This document shows, piece by piece, positions 1-24,700 of a stretch of 64,000 bases of DNA. The translations under genes were made by a program, and so were the position numbers. The DNA comes from Asterias rubens (taxonomy: Eukaryota > Echinodermata > Asteroidea > Forcipulatida > Asteriidae): NCBI RefSeq assembly GCF_902459465.1, contig NC_047064.1, positions 6,164,762 to 6,228,761 on the forward strand. The letters are read 5' to 3'. Numbering within the stretch: the stretch's first letter is position 1; every line of letters starts with the position of its first letter. The notes under the pieces were generated by a model. That model saw nothing but the letters and a program-made list of their open reading frames with translations, had not been told where the DNA came from and did no database searches.

Positions 1-294
1 TACGCCACTATTTTTCCCACACCTCACAATATTTGAGACACTTTGATGACACTTTTGACAGCCGGTGTCATAAGGAAATCTGTCCCCATGGGAATAACAT
101 GGGCTGAAGGACGATGATTCAAAAGAGGGCGCTGTCAAAAGAAGTTTGCACACAGTTCTTCGCTGGGGACAGAAACAAACTCTGGGGAGAGAACTTTTGA
201 TTTTCCGAAGTGACGTGTATAAGACATCAAGGGACTTATTTAGCTTTTCTCACCAATAGGTGGCGCACTTTACACACTTTCATAACTCATCAAA

Positions 295-511
295 ATGGCG
301 ACCAACAGTGGAGGACCGGTTTCTGAAAAACCACCCGAAGTTATGAAGCGAGTTGACCTGAAACAAGACACTCTAAGTGCCAAAGATCGGGCATACATGG
401 AGAAGATGTCAAAGGCTCATATGGAAAGCTTCCAGAAGGTTTCTAGGGCTAGTTATCTGAGGAGGAATATATTCGTTGCCCTGTGTCTCGGAGCTGGTAC
501 GCTCGGCGTGT
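295..511 (+). CDS. COA3: COA3/CCDC56-like cytochrome c oxidase assembly factor, first exon (partial)
   Basis: COA3 is a small single-span protein of the mitochondrial inner membrane that stabilises newly made COX1 during complex IV assembly. The exon starts at the ATG at 295, with a CCAAT box at 253-257 just upstream. It encodes about 71-72 residues: a polar N-terminus with KRVDLKQDTLS and ESFQKVSR, then the RRNI motif that precedes the membrane segment in this family, then the start of a hydrophobic stretch (IFVALCLGAGTLG). Family members run to about 95-110 aa with an acidic tail after the membrane span. Here the open frame reaches a TGA at 523-525 after only 76 codons, and GT dinucleotides at 508, 510 and 512 offer splice donors, so a second exon is expected. 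I could not identify it with confidence. The match is to family pattern, not to an alignment. Confidence 0.7.
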
Positions 512-619
512 GTATCCTTTTTTGAGATGTTAATTTTTGTTATGTAATTTATTATTAAGGCACCTGGGCTAGCCTGGAAGTGGAATTTTATGAAGCCACA
601 CAGAGGCCATGTTTCTCCG

Positions 620-880
620 GGATAACTTTCCGTATGGCGCCACCACTTTTTCACTTATTGTTACAAAAAGGGATATCTCATTGAGGTAAATAAGATACTA
701 TATTATTTCATATCGAATGAAAAAGTGGTGGCGCCATACGGAAACTTTTCCTTTCCCCGGCCTAGGGAAAGTTTCCGTATGACGCCACCACTTTTTCATT
801 CGATATGAAATATTCTATCTAATTTACCCCAATGAGATATCCCTTTTTGTAAAAATAAGTGAAAAAGTTATCAGATTTTT
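620..880. repeat. Long imperfect inverted repeat (MITE-like)
   Basis: Arms of roughly 100 bp around 649-751 and 764-868 are near-perfect reverse complements, around a spacer of about 12-25 bp near 752-766. The motif TTTCCGTATGGCGCCACCAC occurs three times with small changes: forward near 628, inverted near 735, forward near 768. It lies just 3' of COA3 exon 1, inside its presumed intron. Confidence 0.8.
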
Positions 881-2201
881 CACTGGAAGTCGATCGAGGA
901 TGTGCCTATTTATATGGAAAATGAAATGGCCTTCCGGCTTGCCCACCTCTCAACCTGCCTGCTCAATAATCAATCAAGTCAAAGATGAAACTTCCAGCAC
1001 TGAGAAGGGAAACTGACTGGGTAAATTTGAAATAATTTGCGGTTGAACAAGAAACATTTACTAATAATAATCTTTCATTCTTAAATAAAAAAATAATAAT
1101 AATATCATTATCAACAGTCGCCATTCTAAAAACTTTTGCACTTAAGTTGTCAGTACAGTCAAGTCTCATATTAGTCATATTATTGTGGGTCACTCAAATT
1201 TTAATTATTGTCGTACCAGATAAGTACTTCAAAGTTCAATTTTGTACAAATATCCAAATTTTATTTAGCGGGTAGACTGCTGCTTGAACGATTCCAAACT
1301 GGAATCGTTCTCCATTGGCAGAGTTTACAATAGTTGCGATAACATAACCCTCCTCCCGGCGGCAAATGGGAGGGTTACATTATTGCAACTAAGATTACAA
1401 CTGACTCAGGTCAGAGGTTGAAAAAAATAGTAATTCTGCATCATTTTCCTCGTTACAAAACAAATACTAAATAGAACATGCAGAACTAGGACTGATTGAA
1501 AAAAATTATAATGAATCAGATGAAAAATAAAGCATAATAACATTATGCATAAGTGAAGCACAACTCTTGAACCCCAAGTAACAGAAAAATCAAAAGCTCC
1601 TTAACTAACTACCATCAGATGGTTACTCTATCTATGCCGTCTCCCAAGAAGCTTTTCTTGAAGACTTTGACGACCCCAACAAGCCGAAAGAGTTGTGATA
1701 GATAACAACGAGCCAGGTCCAGGGTCATCATTGAAAAAAGCGAAATGCCAACGCAACTGCTGACCTTATGCCATGGATTTACTATTAAGAACTTCTGCAT
1801 TGTGACGCACATCAAGCCCAACGCTGCCCTCTTGTGATGGGATAACTTTCCACGTCTTGAAAAATGTACCAGGAAAGAAAAATGTGTGACTTTGTATAAA
1901 TCCATCCACCTGATGAGTACATGGACTCTAATTAATGATTTCTTAAGTTTATATTTTAGGGCCTCAAGCTAAAATTAATGTGCTGGCGAGTGGTGATTTA
2001 ACTGCTAAAATGTGGGCCTCGGCAGTTAAGGGTTGTGTATATGAAGTAGATTGTCACCAACAGTTCGTTGGGAATGGTTGCTGTTTGGTGTGCACAGGGT
2101 TTGGAGTTTTAATCCACTTCTCTCAAAAATTATGAAGAATCGTTGATATTGTCAGTGTGTCAAATGGTTCACTCCCACCTAATGATACCGGTACACTTCC
2201 A

Positions 2202-2420
2202 GGGCCCAATTTCATAGAGCTGCTTTTAAGGCACCAAATTTTGCTTAAGCAAAAAAATCAGATTACCGGCCAAGACTCCACTCATTGTTATGCTAAGTAA
2301 ACAACAGCTAAATACCAGTCACAAGTAGCAATGTATATGGCATGAAATTTGTGTAAAATAAGCGAGCTTTTTTCGTGCTTAAGCAAATATTTTGCTTAAG
2401 CAGCTGTGTGAAATTGGCCC
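2202..2420. mobile_element. Palindromic MITE, CCCAATTTCATAGAGC family
   Basis: The ends read GGGCCCAATTTCATAGAGC and, inverted, GTGTGAAATTGGCCC. The interior carries the family marks GCTTAAGCA, TGCTTAGC-like repeats and a 'taccagtcaca' motif. No coding capacity. The same family recurs at least nine times in the window. Confidence 0.75.
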
Positions 2421-3261
2421 ATGGCCTTGAATTTCATTCTTGAAGGGACACAGCAATTTTCGTTTAGTAGGGGGCACTTCTACAGGGTGTCTCCAAAAAA
2501 ATTATCCACTTACTTTTGAAATGGCTAACGAATAAAAAATATATGATTCTGGGATAATAGGTTTATATGAATGGATAGCTTACATGAGCTCAACTTTCAT
2601 ATGACAGAAAAAAAAGTCTTAAAAAAACGATTCATGATTGGGTGGGCACTGTTCACTTTTGTAAAGGGTATGAAAAACAGGTTGCGCAGTAATTAGCCTT
2701 CCAATTTGTGAGAGGTAAGTCCTTTGGAGCTTACAAAATCCACTCCAAGATGTCGGCTATTTATTCTTCAGTGAGCAGTGCTCATCTAAGCATGAACTAT
2801 TTTCTGACTTTTGGTTTCAATTTGATATGAAAGTTGAATCCATAATCCATAATCTAAACCTTCCCCCCCCCCCCCCCCCGAATCATATATTTTCTATTCG
2901 GAAGCCATTTCAAAAATGCATATTTTGTTTTGCAGCAATCTCTGTGATGGATTATTTTAGAGGCCTGCACTTCAGGCTTCAATGCTGAGTGGATTTTAAA
3001 TTGCCTAGTAATGTATGACCAGGACCATACAGCATTGGCTTTTGTATTATCTACATGTAGTTATTTTGGTTCACTATTTACCCACTGATAATGGAAGCGT
3101 TAATTAAAATGCTCAATTCCGACTGTCCCCCATATAAATTACTTCAATTTGTTTACTTTTTCTTTAGTATAGTGGGACACAAAAGGCTTTTTAAAACGTC
3201 TCGTAGTTTGTGAGAAGGGATTTTTGACATAAACATAGTATTTCAAAAATATTCATATTAA

Positions 3262-3644
3262 AGGAACACGTTGTCTTGGATCGGACGAGTTGGTCTATTA
3301 AAAGCGTTTGAAACCGTTTGTTATGAAATGCATATGGTTAGAAAGATATTGTAAAAGTAGAATATAATGATCCACACAAGTATCACTTGAAACTGCACGG
3401 TTTTCCTTTTACGTCGCGAACTATCACGGTGGGCCATTTATGGGAGTCAAAATTTTGACTCCCATAAATGGCCGACCGTGTTAGTCGACAGGGTAAAGAG
3501 AAAACCACGCAATTTCGAGGCATATTTGTGTAGATCATTGTATTCTACTTTTACAATATCTTTCTAACCATATACATTTTACAACAAACGGTTACAGAAC
3601 GATTTTCAAAGACCAACTCGACCGATCCAAGGCAACGTGTTCCT
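3262..3644. mobile_element. Palindromic TTAA-flanked MITE (AGGAACACGTTG ends)
   Basis: Terminal inverted repeats AGGAACACGTTG and CAACGTGTTCCT are bounded by TTAA at 3258-3261 and 3645-3648. The whole 383-bp element folds back on itself, with the centre near 3460 (GGGAGTCAAAATTTTGACTCCC). TTAA duplication is the mark of piggyBac-type insertion. No transposase frame is present. Confidence 0.8.
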
Positions 3645-4766
3645 TTAATGCAGAGTTAGGCTTATAGTCAGAGACTCAAAGTGCAGTTTTATTAGAACTT
3701 TGCTGGAATTAAAATGTCTAAATTTTGCATACACTTGGATTTCGTGGTCTGTATCATGTGATTATGTTCTTTTGGTTTAGGTTATTTTATAAGCATGGTT
3801 ATCAAAGCCAAGCTTAACTCATCATTGGCTACGCTAAAAATCATATGGACAGGGCAGCAGGGCCAGATTTTAAACAGAAAATATTGCTAAGCAAGTTCTT
3901 ATGCTATATAAACCTCTCAGCGCTTTACGAAATTGTTTGTATACAAAATTGTTTCAATCCTTTGGAGTAATTCAATATCAAAACTGCAAGATGAGGTTGG
4001 CAATTGGCATAGGCCTCATGGCTTCGCAACACAAGTGTGTGTTTGGCCTCCCCTTCATGGCTACAGACATGTCTAGAAAGCCTCCAAGAAAATAAATTTC
4101 TTTAAAATGGGCAACAGAACCCACTTGACGCAACATTCTCTTCATGTTAAATCCAAGTGGTTTGCAGACTCTCTGCATCAGATCAAGGAGCCAAGTCCTA
4201 CATCTCCAAAGATGGCAATTCCTCAGGAAATTAAAAGACGCAGGGAGATCATTGAACAATGCTGAATCTGTAAAAACCTTAACAAATCACAGGCTTCATT
4301 AAACTACAACTACCAACTAGTGAGACTATTGTCTGAAGTCTCTCATACTGTCTGCAACAAATAAATCATACTTTTGTGTATATTTTTACTCTAATTTGTA
4401 GACTCGAAGGTATTTCAGGTACAAATAAAACAAACAATGAACAGAAACCCAGGAATTAAATTCTCTCGTTTATTTATCAAAACAATATCCAAAGTGAACT
4501 TATATATACATGTAACAAAGAACGAGTGGATAAGATTTAGATTTCTCATTAACATGCCTCCTGTTCACCCAATTACTTCTTGATCACTGTAACCCGATTT
4601 CATGTAGCTGCTTATAAGCCCAACAATAAGCCAAGCACAAAACACTATTGCTTACTCGAAAAACTGTTTGGTTTCCTACTTAATTTTGCACAGCAGAAAA
4701 TGGTGAAGCATTACAATCATTCATAACATCTATCAACACTAAGAAGCTCCATGAAATTTAGCTGTT

Positions 4767-4850
4767 GTGTATTCGGCCATTATTTACAAGTATGAAAAGT
4801 ATCAATTAGTGTATTCGGCCATTATTTACAAGTATGAAAAGTATCAATTA
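4767..4850. repeat. Two-copy 42-bp tandem duplication
   Basis: Two essentially identical copies beginning GTGTATTCGGCCATTATTT start at 4767 and 4809, which suggests a recent duplication. Confidence 0.9.
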
Positions 4851-5019
4851 TGCCAATTCCCGCCATTATTTAAACTGCTTTACACTATGAAGTATTTCAG
4901 CCACTAAACTTTTTACAAAGGCTGTTCTGATTCCCACAAATTCTTGTTTCTGTAACTTTTCTTAAAAGTTGCAGCTATGCCCCAACCTTTGCAACAAAAC
5001 ATGTACAATGATATTAATC

Positions 5020-5262
5020 AACAAAGAAACTCGACAAACTCCCACAAAGGGATATAAATGCTGAGCTGGCAAAAGCCAATCTCTCTCATACAAACATTGG
5101 TTTAACTTCTTTGATTAACAAATTACACAAATCAAGAAATTGTGATTCAGTAACTAGACGACAATATTTATTCTAGTCATTGTGAAATCAGCGGTTAGCT
5201 GGGGATTCAAACCCACAACCTTGTGATTGCATGTCCTGCAGTTTAACCACTTGGCCAAAGTG
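5020..5262 (-). mobile_element. tRNA-derived SINE, family 1
   Basis: On the - strand the 5' end reads like a tRNA head (TTGGCCAAGTGGTTAAAC, then box-B-like GGTTTGAATCC), followed by a body shared with 42128-42340. The two copies align through most of their length with scattered differences. Pol III promoter boxes are implied by the tRNA-like head. Confidence 0.65.
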
Positions 5263-5905
5263 ACCATTGGTGTTGTGCGGTCACACACAACCAACGTTCC
5301 GATCTATGCGAGGCCGTGGGATCCGGAAGTCAGAAGTACAATGGTCATGGAACCAAGACTACAGACTATGATGACTCGACCACCAGAACTTAAATTCTGT
5401 GCGCCAGACCACTCAGGCCATGATACACTGGGGGAGACCATGTACATGTACATCTACAAGGTATATTTGTTGTTATTATTTAACACTAGTGGAGAAGTAT
5501 ATTCAATTGTCCCCTCAATATTTCCATATTTGGATAATATATTCTTTTTAGTTTGAGAAAAGCTCAAACAGCTCCTCTCACACAATACAAATGAACTGTA
5601 TTTTTAAATTCAATTTAATCTGACAATTCTGTATATAAAAAAAAAAGCTTTTCAATATATCAAACGGGCAAAAGTTTGATAAATCGCTAAAGCTTAAAAC
5701 CCCACTCTTCGAGTGAATACACTGTATTTTGGAAACTGTGATGTGATCCATAAACACAACAAATAGTTAGTGGCCTGATGATTCGACCCCAGCAGAGTCT
5801 TTCTTTTCGTTCATGATCCAAAACCAACATAATTTTTTTTTATATATCTTGAATTCATCTCAAGTTTTTTCAGACGTTTTTACAAGACTCTCTCTTATCA
5901 GTTCC

Positions 5906-18286
<12,381 letters not shown>

Positions 18287-18785
18287 TTCGGCAAATTCTG
18301 TCGAATTCTGACCACAGAATCAAAATTGTTCTTGCCGTTTTTGTTTCGCACAGTTAGAAACGGTGACCTCGACAACTGGTGCACTGACTTTCGCGCCACA
18401 TGGCCATGTGATGTTTATCACAAGTGGGTATTTAAACCACTTACCCTCTGTAAAAATGTTTGTAAACTCAGATTGATGATCATAAATAAGTACAACTGGT
18501 TTATAATAACTTGGAAACAATTACAAAAAACAAAATTCTATTTATGATAGTAATATAAGTAATAATTTGCAAGCAACGCAAATTTTGAAGTTTGTTTTAA
18601 AGTATTATTGAACAGTAAGCTCAATCAAAGTAATGGCAAAGCGCGGTAAGTTCATTTCCCGTTGTTGACGTTGATGGCGCCCTATAAAAACAGCGGTGAA
18701 TTATTCTGCTGTTGACGTTGGTGGCGCCCTATGTAAACAGCTGTACATTTTGCCATGTGCGGTTTGTTGACGATTGATTTTCAAC
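18287..18785. promoter_or_regulatory. Head-to-head (bidirectional) promoter region of MCM6 and the Rieske-DUF455 gene
   Basis: Only 499 bp separate the two start codons. TTTCGCGCC at 18389-18397, about 100 bp upstream of the MCM6 ATG, fits the E2F consensus TTTSSCGC. E2F control of MCM genes at G1/S is established in animals. A second weaker candidate, TTTCCCGTT, lies near 18655. Nearer the Rieske-DUF455 start, GTTGACGTTGATGGCGCCCT is present in two 47-bp-spaced copies, with a TATAAAA-like string at 18683. Confidence 0.65.
18664..18745. repeat. 47-bp tandem duplication in the promoter
   Basis: Two units begin GTTGACGTTGRTGGCGCCCT at 18664 and 18711, each ending in CTATRWAAACAGC. They lie 40-120 bp upstream of the Rieske-DUF455 ATG and duplicate a GGCGCC core plus an A/T stretch. 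Confidence 0.85.
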
Positions 18786-21700
18786 ATGGACACTGGATTT
18801 GAGGTGGATCTTGTGACAGCTTTGAAGGAAGTGATTGATAACAGCAGATGGAAGAACCTAGGTCCCACTGAACATTTTAAGGCAAAGACGTGCACCAGGT
18901 TTGAAAACGAGTTTTGTTTTGCTTTGGGAACTTAAATTAAATAATCCTTTTCTGGGCCTATAAATTAATAATTAATATTTTAGCCCCACTTGTGTGGCCA
19001 AAGCTAGCTCAACCTGGGCTAAGCTCAGCTAGTTGGCCACACAAGTGAGGCCTATATCTGTTTATAAAAATATAATACAATATATTCTAACATTTTCTAT
19101 TGTATCGAGGCATATGTGACTATGTCATCAATGTCATGTGAACAATCAGGAGCAAAGGGGTGGGATGAAGCCTGGAAGGATGTGATTGGCAGTGGCAGTA
19201 CGTATGTAACCATTTAACTGGGGCACTTACTCCTTTAAAACATTTGTTTAACATCTTGCAGCCGCAGATGTTTTTCAAAAAGTAGAACAGTTACTGGGTC
19301 TAACACAAGGTGGGTTACCCATCCACCCAGTTACTGAACCTCGAATAAACCCAGGCAACTGGGGTGCTGTACTCCTTTAACAAAAATTTACATCTGTGGT
19401 TCGCAACGCCCCAGTTACTTGGTCTAGCTAGGTCTAACCAACTACAACAATGTATAACTATTGTGCAAAGCCTCACACTATTGATTCACCAATTTGAATA
19501 TTTTTCAGGTTGTATTCTGTAGGAGGTGATGAGGATGTTGTCGTAGTTCATCGTGTTGACACATTTTATGCTCTTGGTGCCGACTGCCCTCATGAAGGTA
19601 GCCTACGGCATCTTTGACTGCCATCGATAAAGTGGATGGAAGTTTATGATCCTCAAAACTTTAGTTTTCTTTCTCCGATTAATCTTCTTTCTATTTTGAT
19701 AACAACTTTTCAATTTTCCAAACATTAGGTGAGGTTTGAGGAAGTACAATGTACCGACACTACTCAAACGAGATTAACACATTGTATACATCTCGTTTGA
19801 GTAGTGTTGGTTCTGAAAAGAACAGGTGATCAAATAAGAAACCTGTGAAAATTTGGGCTTAATTGGTCATCGAAGTTGCAAGAAAAAAATGAAAGGAAAA
19901 AAACACCCTTGTTGCACATATTTGTGTGCTTTCAGATGCCTGAGAAAAGTTTCAGCCCTGAAATTAGCTCTTTCTCAAAAACTTTGATACTTCAGAGGGA
20001 GCTGTTTCTCACAATGTTTTATACTATCAACAGCTCTCCATTGCTCGTCACCAAGTAATTTTTTCATGCTAATATATGTTTTTAGTATATACCAAATGTG
20101 CCTTTAAATCAATTGTTTACTGTTGGTCCACTTTGCAGGAGGCCCACTGGATCTCGGCGACATAGAGGATATAGATGGACACGAGTGTCTGGTCTGTCCC
20201 TGGCATGAATATGACTTCAGGTTAGATAATGGAGACTCTACATCCGGGCTCAAGGTAATTCTTAACACTTCCTCCAACCTTGTGCAGAGAAGGCAAAAGC
20301 TTCTCTTAAAGGTGCACTGTTTTCCCTGGGGAATAAGTTGATGTATTTCATCTTCAGTTTGAAAGCTTGCCTGGGGACAAAAAAATGTTTGTTCAATGAT
20401 AGAGGGCACAAATGCCCAATCAAGATTCAAAACATCCATGTAGTTAACGATTTAAACTTTTACATTGCTTTGTTTGTGTTTCTTTTCAGCAACCAACATT
20501 TGAAGTCAGGGTCGTCGATGACCATCTGTACATAGACACAGAGACAGAGCTGTCTCTTACAAGAGACTCCGATTCAGAACTTGGCAGTCAGAGTCAGTCG
20601 ACATCTGGTAATGGTTTCAGATATTGTGGCATAGCATCGGGGTTTTGATCCGAGGCCAAGTTGAAATTGGCAGCTGTTGCTATGGTTGTGGCTGCGGCTT
20701 TGTCTGAGACTATGGCTGCAGCTGTTACTAAGGGTGCTGCTATGGACCTCCTATGCTTCAACACATGTTCATCTGGCGATCAATCTGCAGCCGCAGCCAA
20801 TGCTGACACAGCCTTTTAGTTCTGCCAGGCAGCCAGTGGTGCTTTATAATCAGTTTTCAAAAACCAGCTTTAAAAGGAAGCTACACGTTTGGTAATTGTC
20901 AAAGACCAGTCTTCTCACTTGGTATATCCCAACTTAAGCATAAAATAACAAGCCTGTAGAAATTTGGGCTCAATTGGTCATCAAAGTTGTGAGAAAATGA
21001 TGAAAGAAAAAACACCCTTGTTTGCTGAGTTTGTGTGCTTTCAGATAAGAATCAAAGACTTCTAGCTAGAAGTCTTTTATTATTTTAGTGAGAAATTACC
21101 TTTCTCAAAAACTATGCTACTTCAGAGGGCGTCGTTTCCCACAATGTTTTATACTATCAACAGCTCTCCAATGCTCGTTAACAAGTCAGTTTTTAAGTTA
21201 ATATTTGTTTTGAGTAATTACCAAACGTGTACCTTCCCTTAAAATGAGTAACACAAAAAAGTGCTGTATAGCCAGGGATCACTCCAAAGTTTTTAATTCA
21301 ATCCGGGGAACTAATGGTAGCAGAGGAATCAACTGGAAAGGATGAAACTTTTTATTTCAAATAAAGCAAGAAACAATCATCCTAAGAAAAATATCCACTT
21401 GTTTTTACAGGTAAAGGGGCGGATGCAATTCAGTCAGGTCCTGCATCAGATGAGGAAAATGAAGACACGCTCTGTCATTGGGCAGTCAGGGTACTACGAA
21501 CAGCAGATCCAGCTGAAAAGGTTTGAGGAGTGCAATGATGTTTTAATGCTACATAGGAAGTGTGGACTTGAGAACAAAAGAAGTCTACATCATGTGGGGA
21601 CTTGAAGATCCTGGACACGTTTGGTAATTGTCAAAGACTAGCCTTCTCACTTGGTGTATCTCAACATATACATAAAATAACCAACCTGTGAAAATTTGAG

Positions 21701-24700
21701 CTCAATCGGTCGTCGAAGTTGCGAGATAATAATGAAAGAAAAAACACCCTTGTCACACAAAGTTGTGTGCATTTAGATGGTCGATTTCGAGACCTCAAGT
21801 TCTAAACTTGAGGTCTCGAAATCAAATTCGTGGAAAATTACTTCTTTCTCGAAAACTATGGCACTTCAGAGGGAGCCGTTTCCCACAATGTTTTATACCA
21901 TCAACCTCTCCCCATTACGAGTCACCAAGAAAGGTTTTATGCTAATAATTTTTTTGAGTAATTACCAATAGTGTCCACTGCCTTTAATAACTATGTGGAC
22001 ATACACAAGTCCACACAGTTTTATTTACAGTGTTGAAGAATACGATTTTCCTTAACTGTACAGAACAAAGGAATGTAACGCTAAGTACAAAGTTTGGACC
22101 TAGGAACAAAAGAGGTCCGCATAATCTAAGGACACTATAAACACTATGTTGTTGAAGAAAAGGATTTTTATTTAGAACAAATTAATGTCCACACATTGAG
22201 CTGTGTATTGTATTATATTAGGACGAGTTAGGACGAGTAACTCATCCTTACTTGTAACTCATCAGGATGTGCCCAAATGTCTATGGATACAGAGCTGAAC
22301 CCGTCCCAAGTCCTAAGATCCAAAGTTAGGAGGAGTTTGGTGAAATCGACGGCTGGTCCCCCCAAACCAGCTCCTCAAAACGACCGATTTTCCAGATCCG
22401 CCAACCTTTAACTAGAATTTGACAAATGCTTTTTTTCAAACTGTTTTCAATTTGAAGGTCAGACTAACCCATGAGGTGCAGGAGAGATGGAGAACGGGAG
22501 ATCTTAGAGAGATTGGGAGATGCAGTCCACCAGACGAGCCCAAGAGGGAGGAAACACTCAGTGTGGTAGCTCCAGGGAAAATCAAGAGGGGCAAAGGAGG
22601 CACTCTGGTATTTCAAATAATAAACAAAAAGTCGCATCCCCTTTAAAGTGATCCCCTGGCTGCCGCTTCCCAGGTTGTATCGTAATTTGGGAGTGACCCC
22701 TGGCTACACGGCAGTTTACAGTTGTATGGCTTCTGACTGGCACCCCCGCACAAAGATACATTGACAAAAAAGGGAGACTGCCAACATAGGGCTATATAGC
22801 TCAGTTGGTAGAGCACCGGCGCGTTAATCCAGAGGTCATTGGTTCAAATCCCACTCTAGTAATCCAAATTTTGTTTAACCCAAAATCAATTAAAAAACTA
22901 TTACTTTCACAGTGAGGTCGTCTTTGTGATCAGTGAGAAAAAGAAGAGGAATAAAAAGAGCAAAATGCTGTTTTGACCAAGTTTTGTAAAAAAAAAATGA
23001 CGTTCAAAGGTCCTGGCTCAAAGGGAAAGTCATCTTTGGGTTTTTTTTTTTTGGGGGGGGGGAGAGAAGTTGATTGAAGGGAGAGTACACATTTGGTAAC
23101 CGCTCATAAAATTAATGGCAACAAAAAATATTGGTTGGAAGGCTACGGCAGCTTTCAATTTTTACATGAAACTTGGTGTACTCATTCAAAAGTGTGACAA
23201 ATTGTTTCATGGAATTTCTTCATGCAGGGAAACCGTATAGCATCACTGCACTCTCTGGCCAATATAGAGCAGTGGGCAGTCGACTTGTCGTGGGACATTA
23301 TCGCTAGATTTGCTGGGACCGCTTTAGGAGACGGAAGTCAACTACCCAGAGAGTTCTTTACTGACTTTGTCAAAGTGGCTGGCGATGAAGCAAAGGTATT
23401 GTTCAAACTAAATGACAATACTCAAACAAATTCTACAGGATTATATTTTTTATTTGGTATCAAAGACTCATGTTAAAAAAAAATTCTCAAGAAATATCAG
23501 ACTTTTGCTAATGTACCCAGTCAACACTGACAAAAAGTCTTTAGTAGTCCCATCTGTATCACTTGAAACCATACAAAAACAAAATCTGTGATGGCTAAAA
23601 TTTTCAGATTTGGGGTGATTATTTTTTTTTTCTTCCAGCATTTCAAGATCTTGAATGACAGACTGCATGAGTTGGGCAGCCATTTTGGAGCACTTCCTGT
23701 TCACAATGGTAAGTCAAATCTGATAACAGCACTTACTGTCATTAAATCTTTGGGCGGTCTTCTTTGTTGATGGTTACAATTTTTCCGTCTCGAGAATTTG
23801 AGAGAATTTCTTTTTGCTTTGTGTTTGTACAGCACTATTGATAGAGATGCTTTTAACCATGGATGTCCTTCCTCCATGCTGTAATGCGACGGTGTGAATC
23901 ACTGTATAGGCCTCTTTGGTACTTCCCCTCCTCCTCCTCCTGAGTCCTGAGTCCTGTTAACAAAATCCACAGCTGCATACTAGTTTACCCCCCCCCCCTC
24001 TTCAAAACATTGGCTTCAATCTGGCTTAGGCTTTGTCAGTCATTTTAATGTGCACTTTGATACAGAGCTTCAACCAGGCAGACAGAGCTTAAGTCGAAGG
24101 CAAAACCATGAGTTGTGGTTTTGAAATGATACTTGGCAATTACTGTATAAATCCACTTCATAATATTTAACCAGAAATATCAAGAGAATTGCATGATGAG
24201 AAATCAGCATTGATTCATAGATTTCTTTACAGGTCTGTGGCAGTCTGCAACGGAGACGAAAGATAACCTCTTAGCCAGACTGGCAGTAGTTCACATGGTG
24301 CATGAGGCAAGGTAAGACATTAAGCAAGACACTTGACTATAATTGCTACGGACGGGATCAGTGGGGTGTCGTGGCTGAGCGGTCAAGAGCGCCGGATTCA
24401 AGCTCTGTTATTTGATCAGCAGAGTGTGGGTTTGAATCCCGGTCATGACACCCGGTCCTTTAGAGCAAGACACTTAACCATAAGCTTCTCTCCACCCAGG
24501 GGTAAATGGTCACCCGTGAGGGCAGAGATGGTTCTTGTGATTGATTTTGCCGAGTAGCGCATTTGTTGACCAAGGCTGTATACTCCCCAGGGAACTGAGA
24601 TGGTTTAAGGAATGATTTAAGGCCTAGTGACCAGGGGTAGTAATGTGAAGCGCTTTGGGACGCCCTCAGGGTGTGAAAAGCACTATATAAAAACTAACTC

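Larger units (their letters stand above)
526..5905. other. Non-coding stretch: COA3 intron/3' part and MCM6 downstream region
   Basis: No exon could be supported here. It must hold the missing COA3 second exon and the MCM6 3' UTR. Contents seen: a hairpin element (620-880), a poly-C run near 2862-2880, palindromic elements at 2202-2420 and 3262-3644, a 42-bp tandem duplication (4767-4850) and a SINE (5020-5262). AATAAA on the + strand near 4424 could end the COA3 transcript. ATTAAA on the - strand at 5614-5619, about 290 nt past the MCM6 stop, could end MCM6. Both signals are weak on their own. Confidence 0.5.

Noticed and set aside
3781-3900. Candidate second exon of COA3 after the acceptor TTTTGGTTTAG
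   Set aside because: In one phase it continues as CYFISMVIKAK, vaguely like the family tail. It lacks the acidic end, and the sequence further on is repeat-like. Not strong enough to annotate.
22792-22865. Functional tRNA gene
   Set aside because: A and B boxes are present, but the anticodon arm and acceptor stem do not form. The same unit recurs inverted at 24716-24992 with a common body, so it is a SINE.
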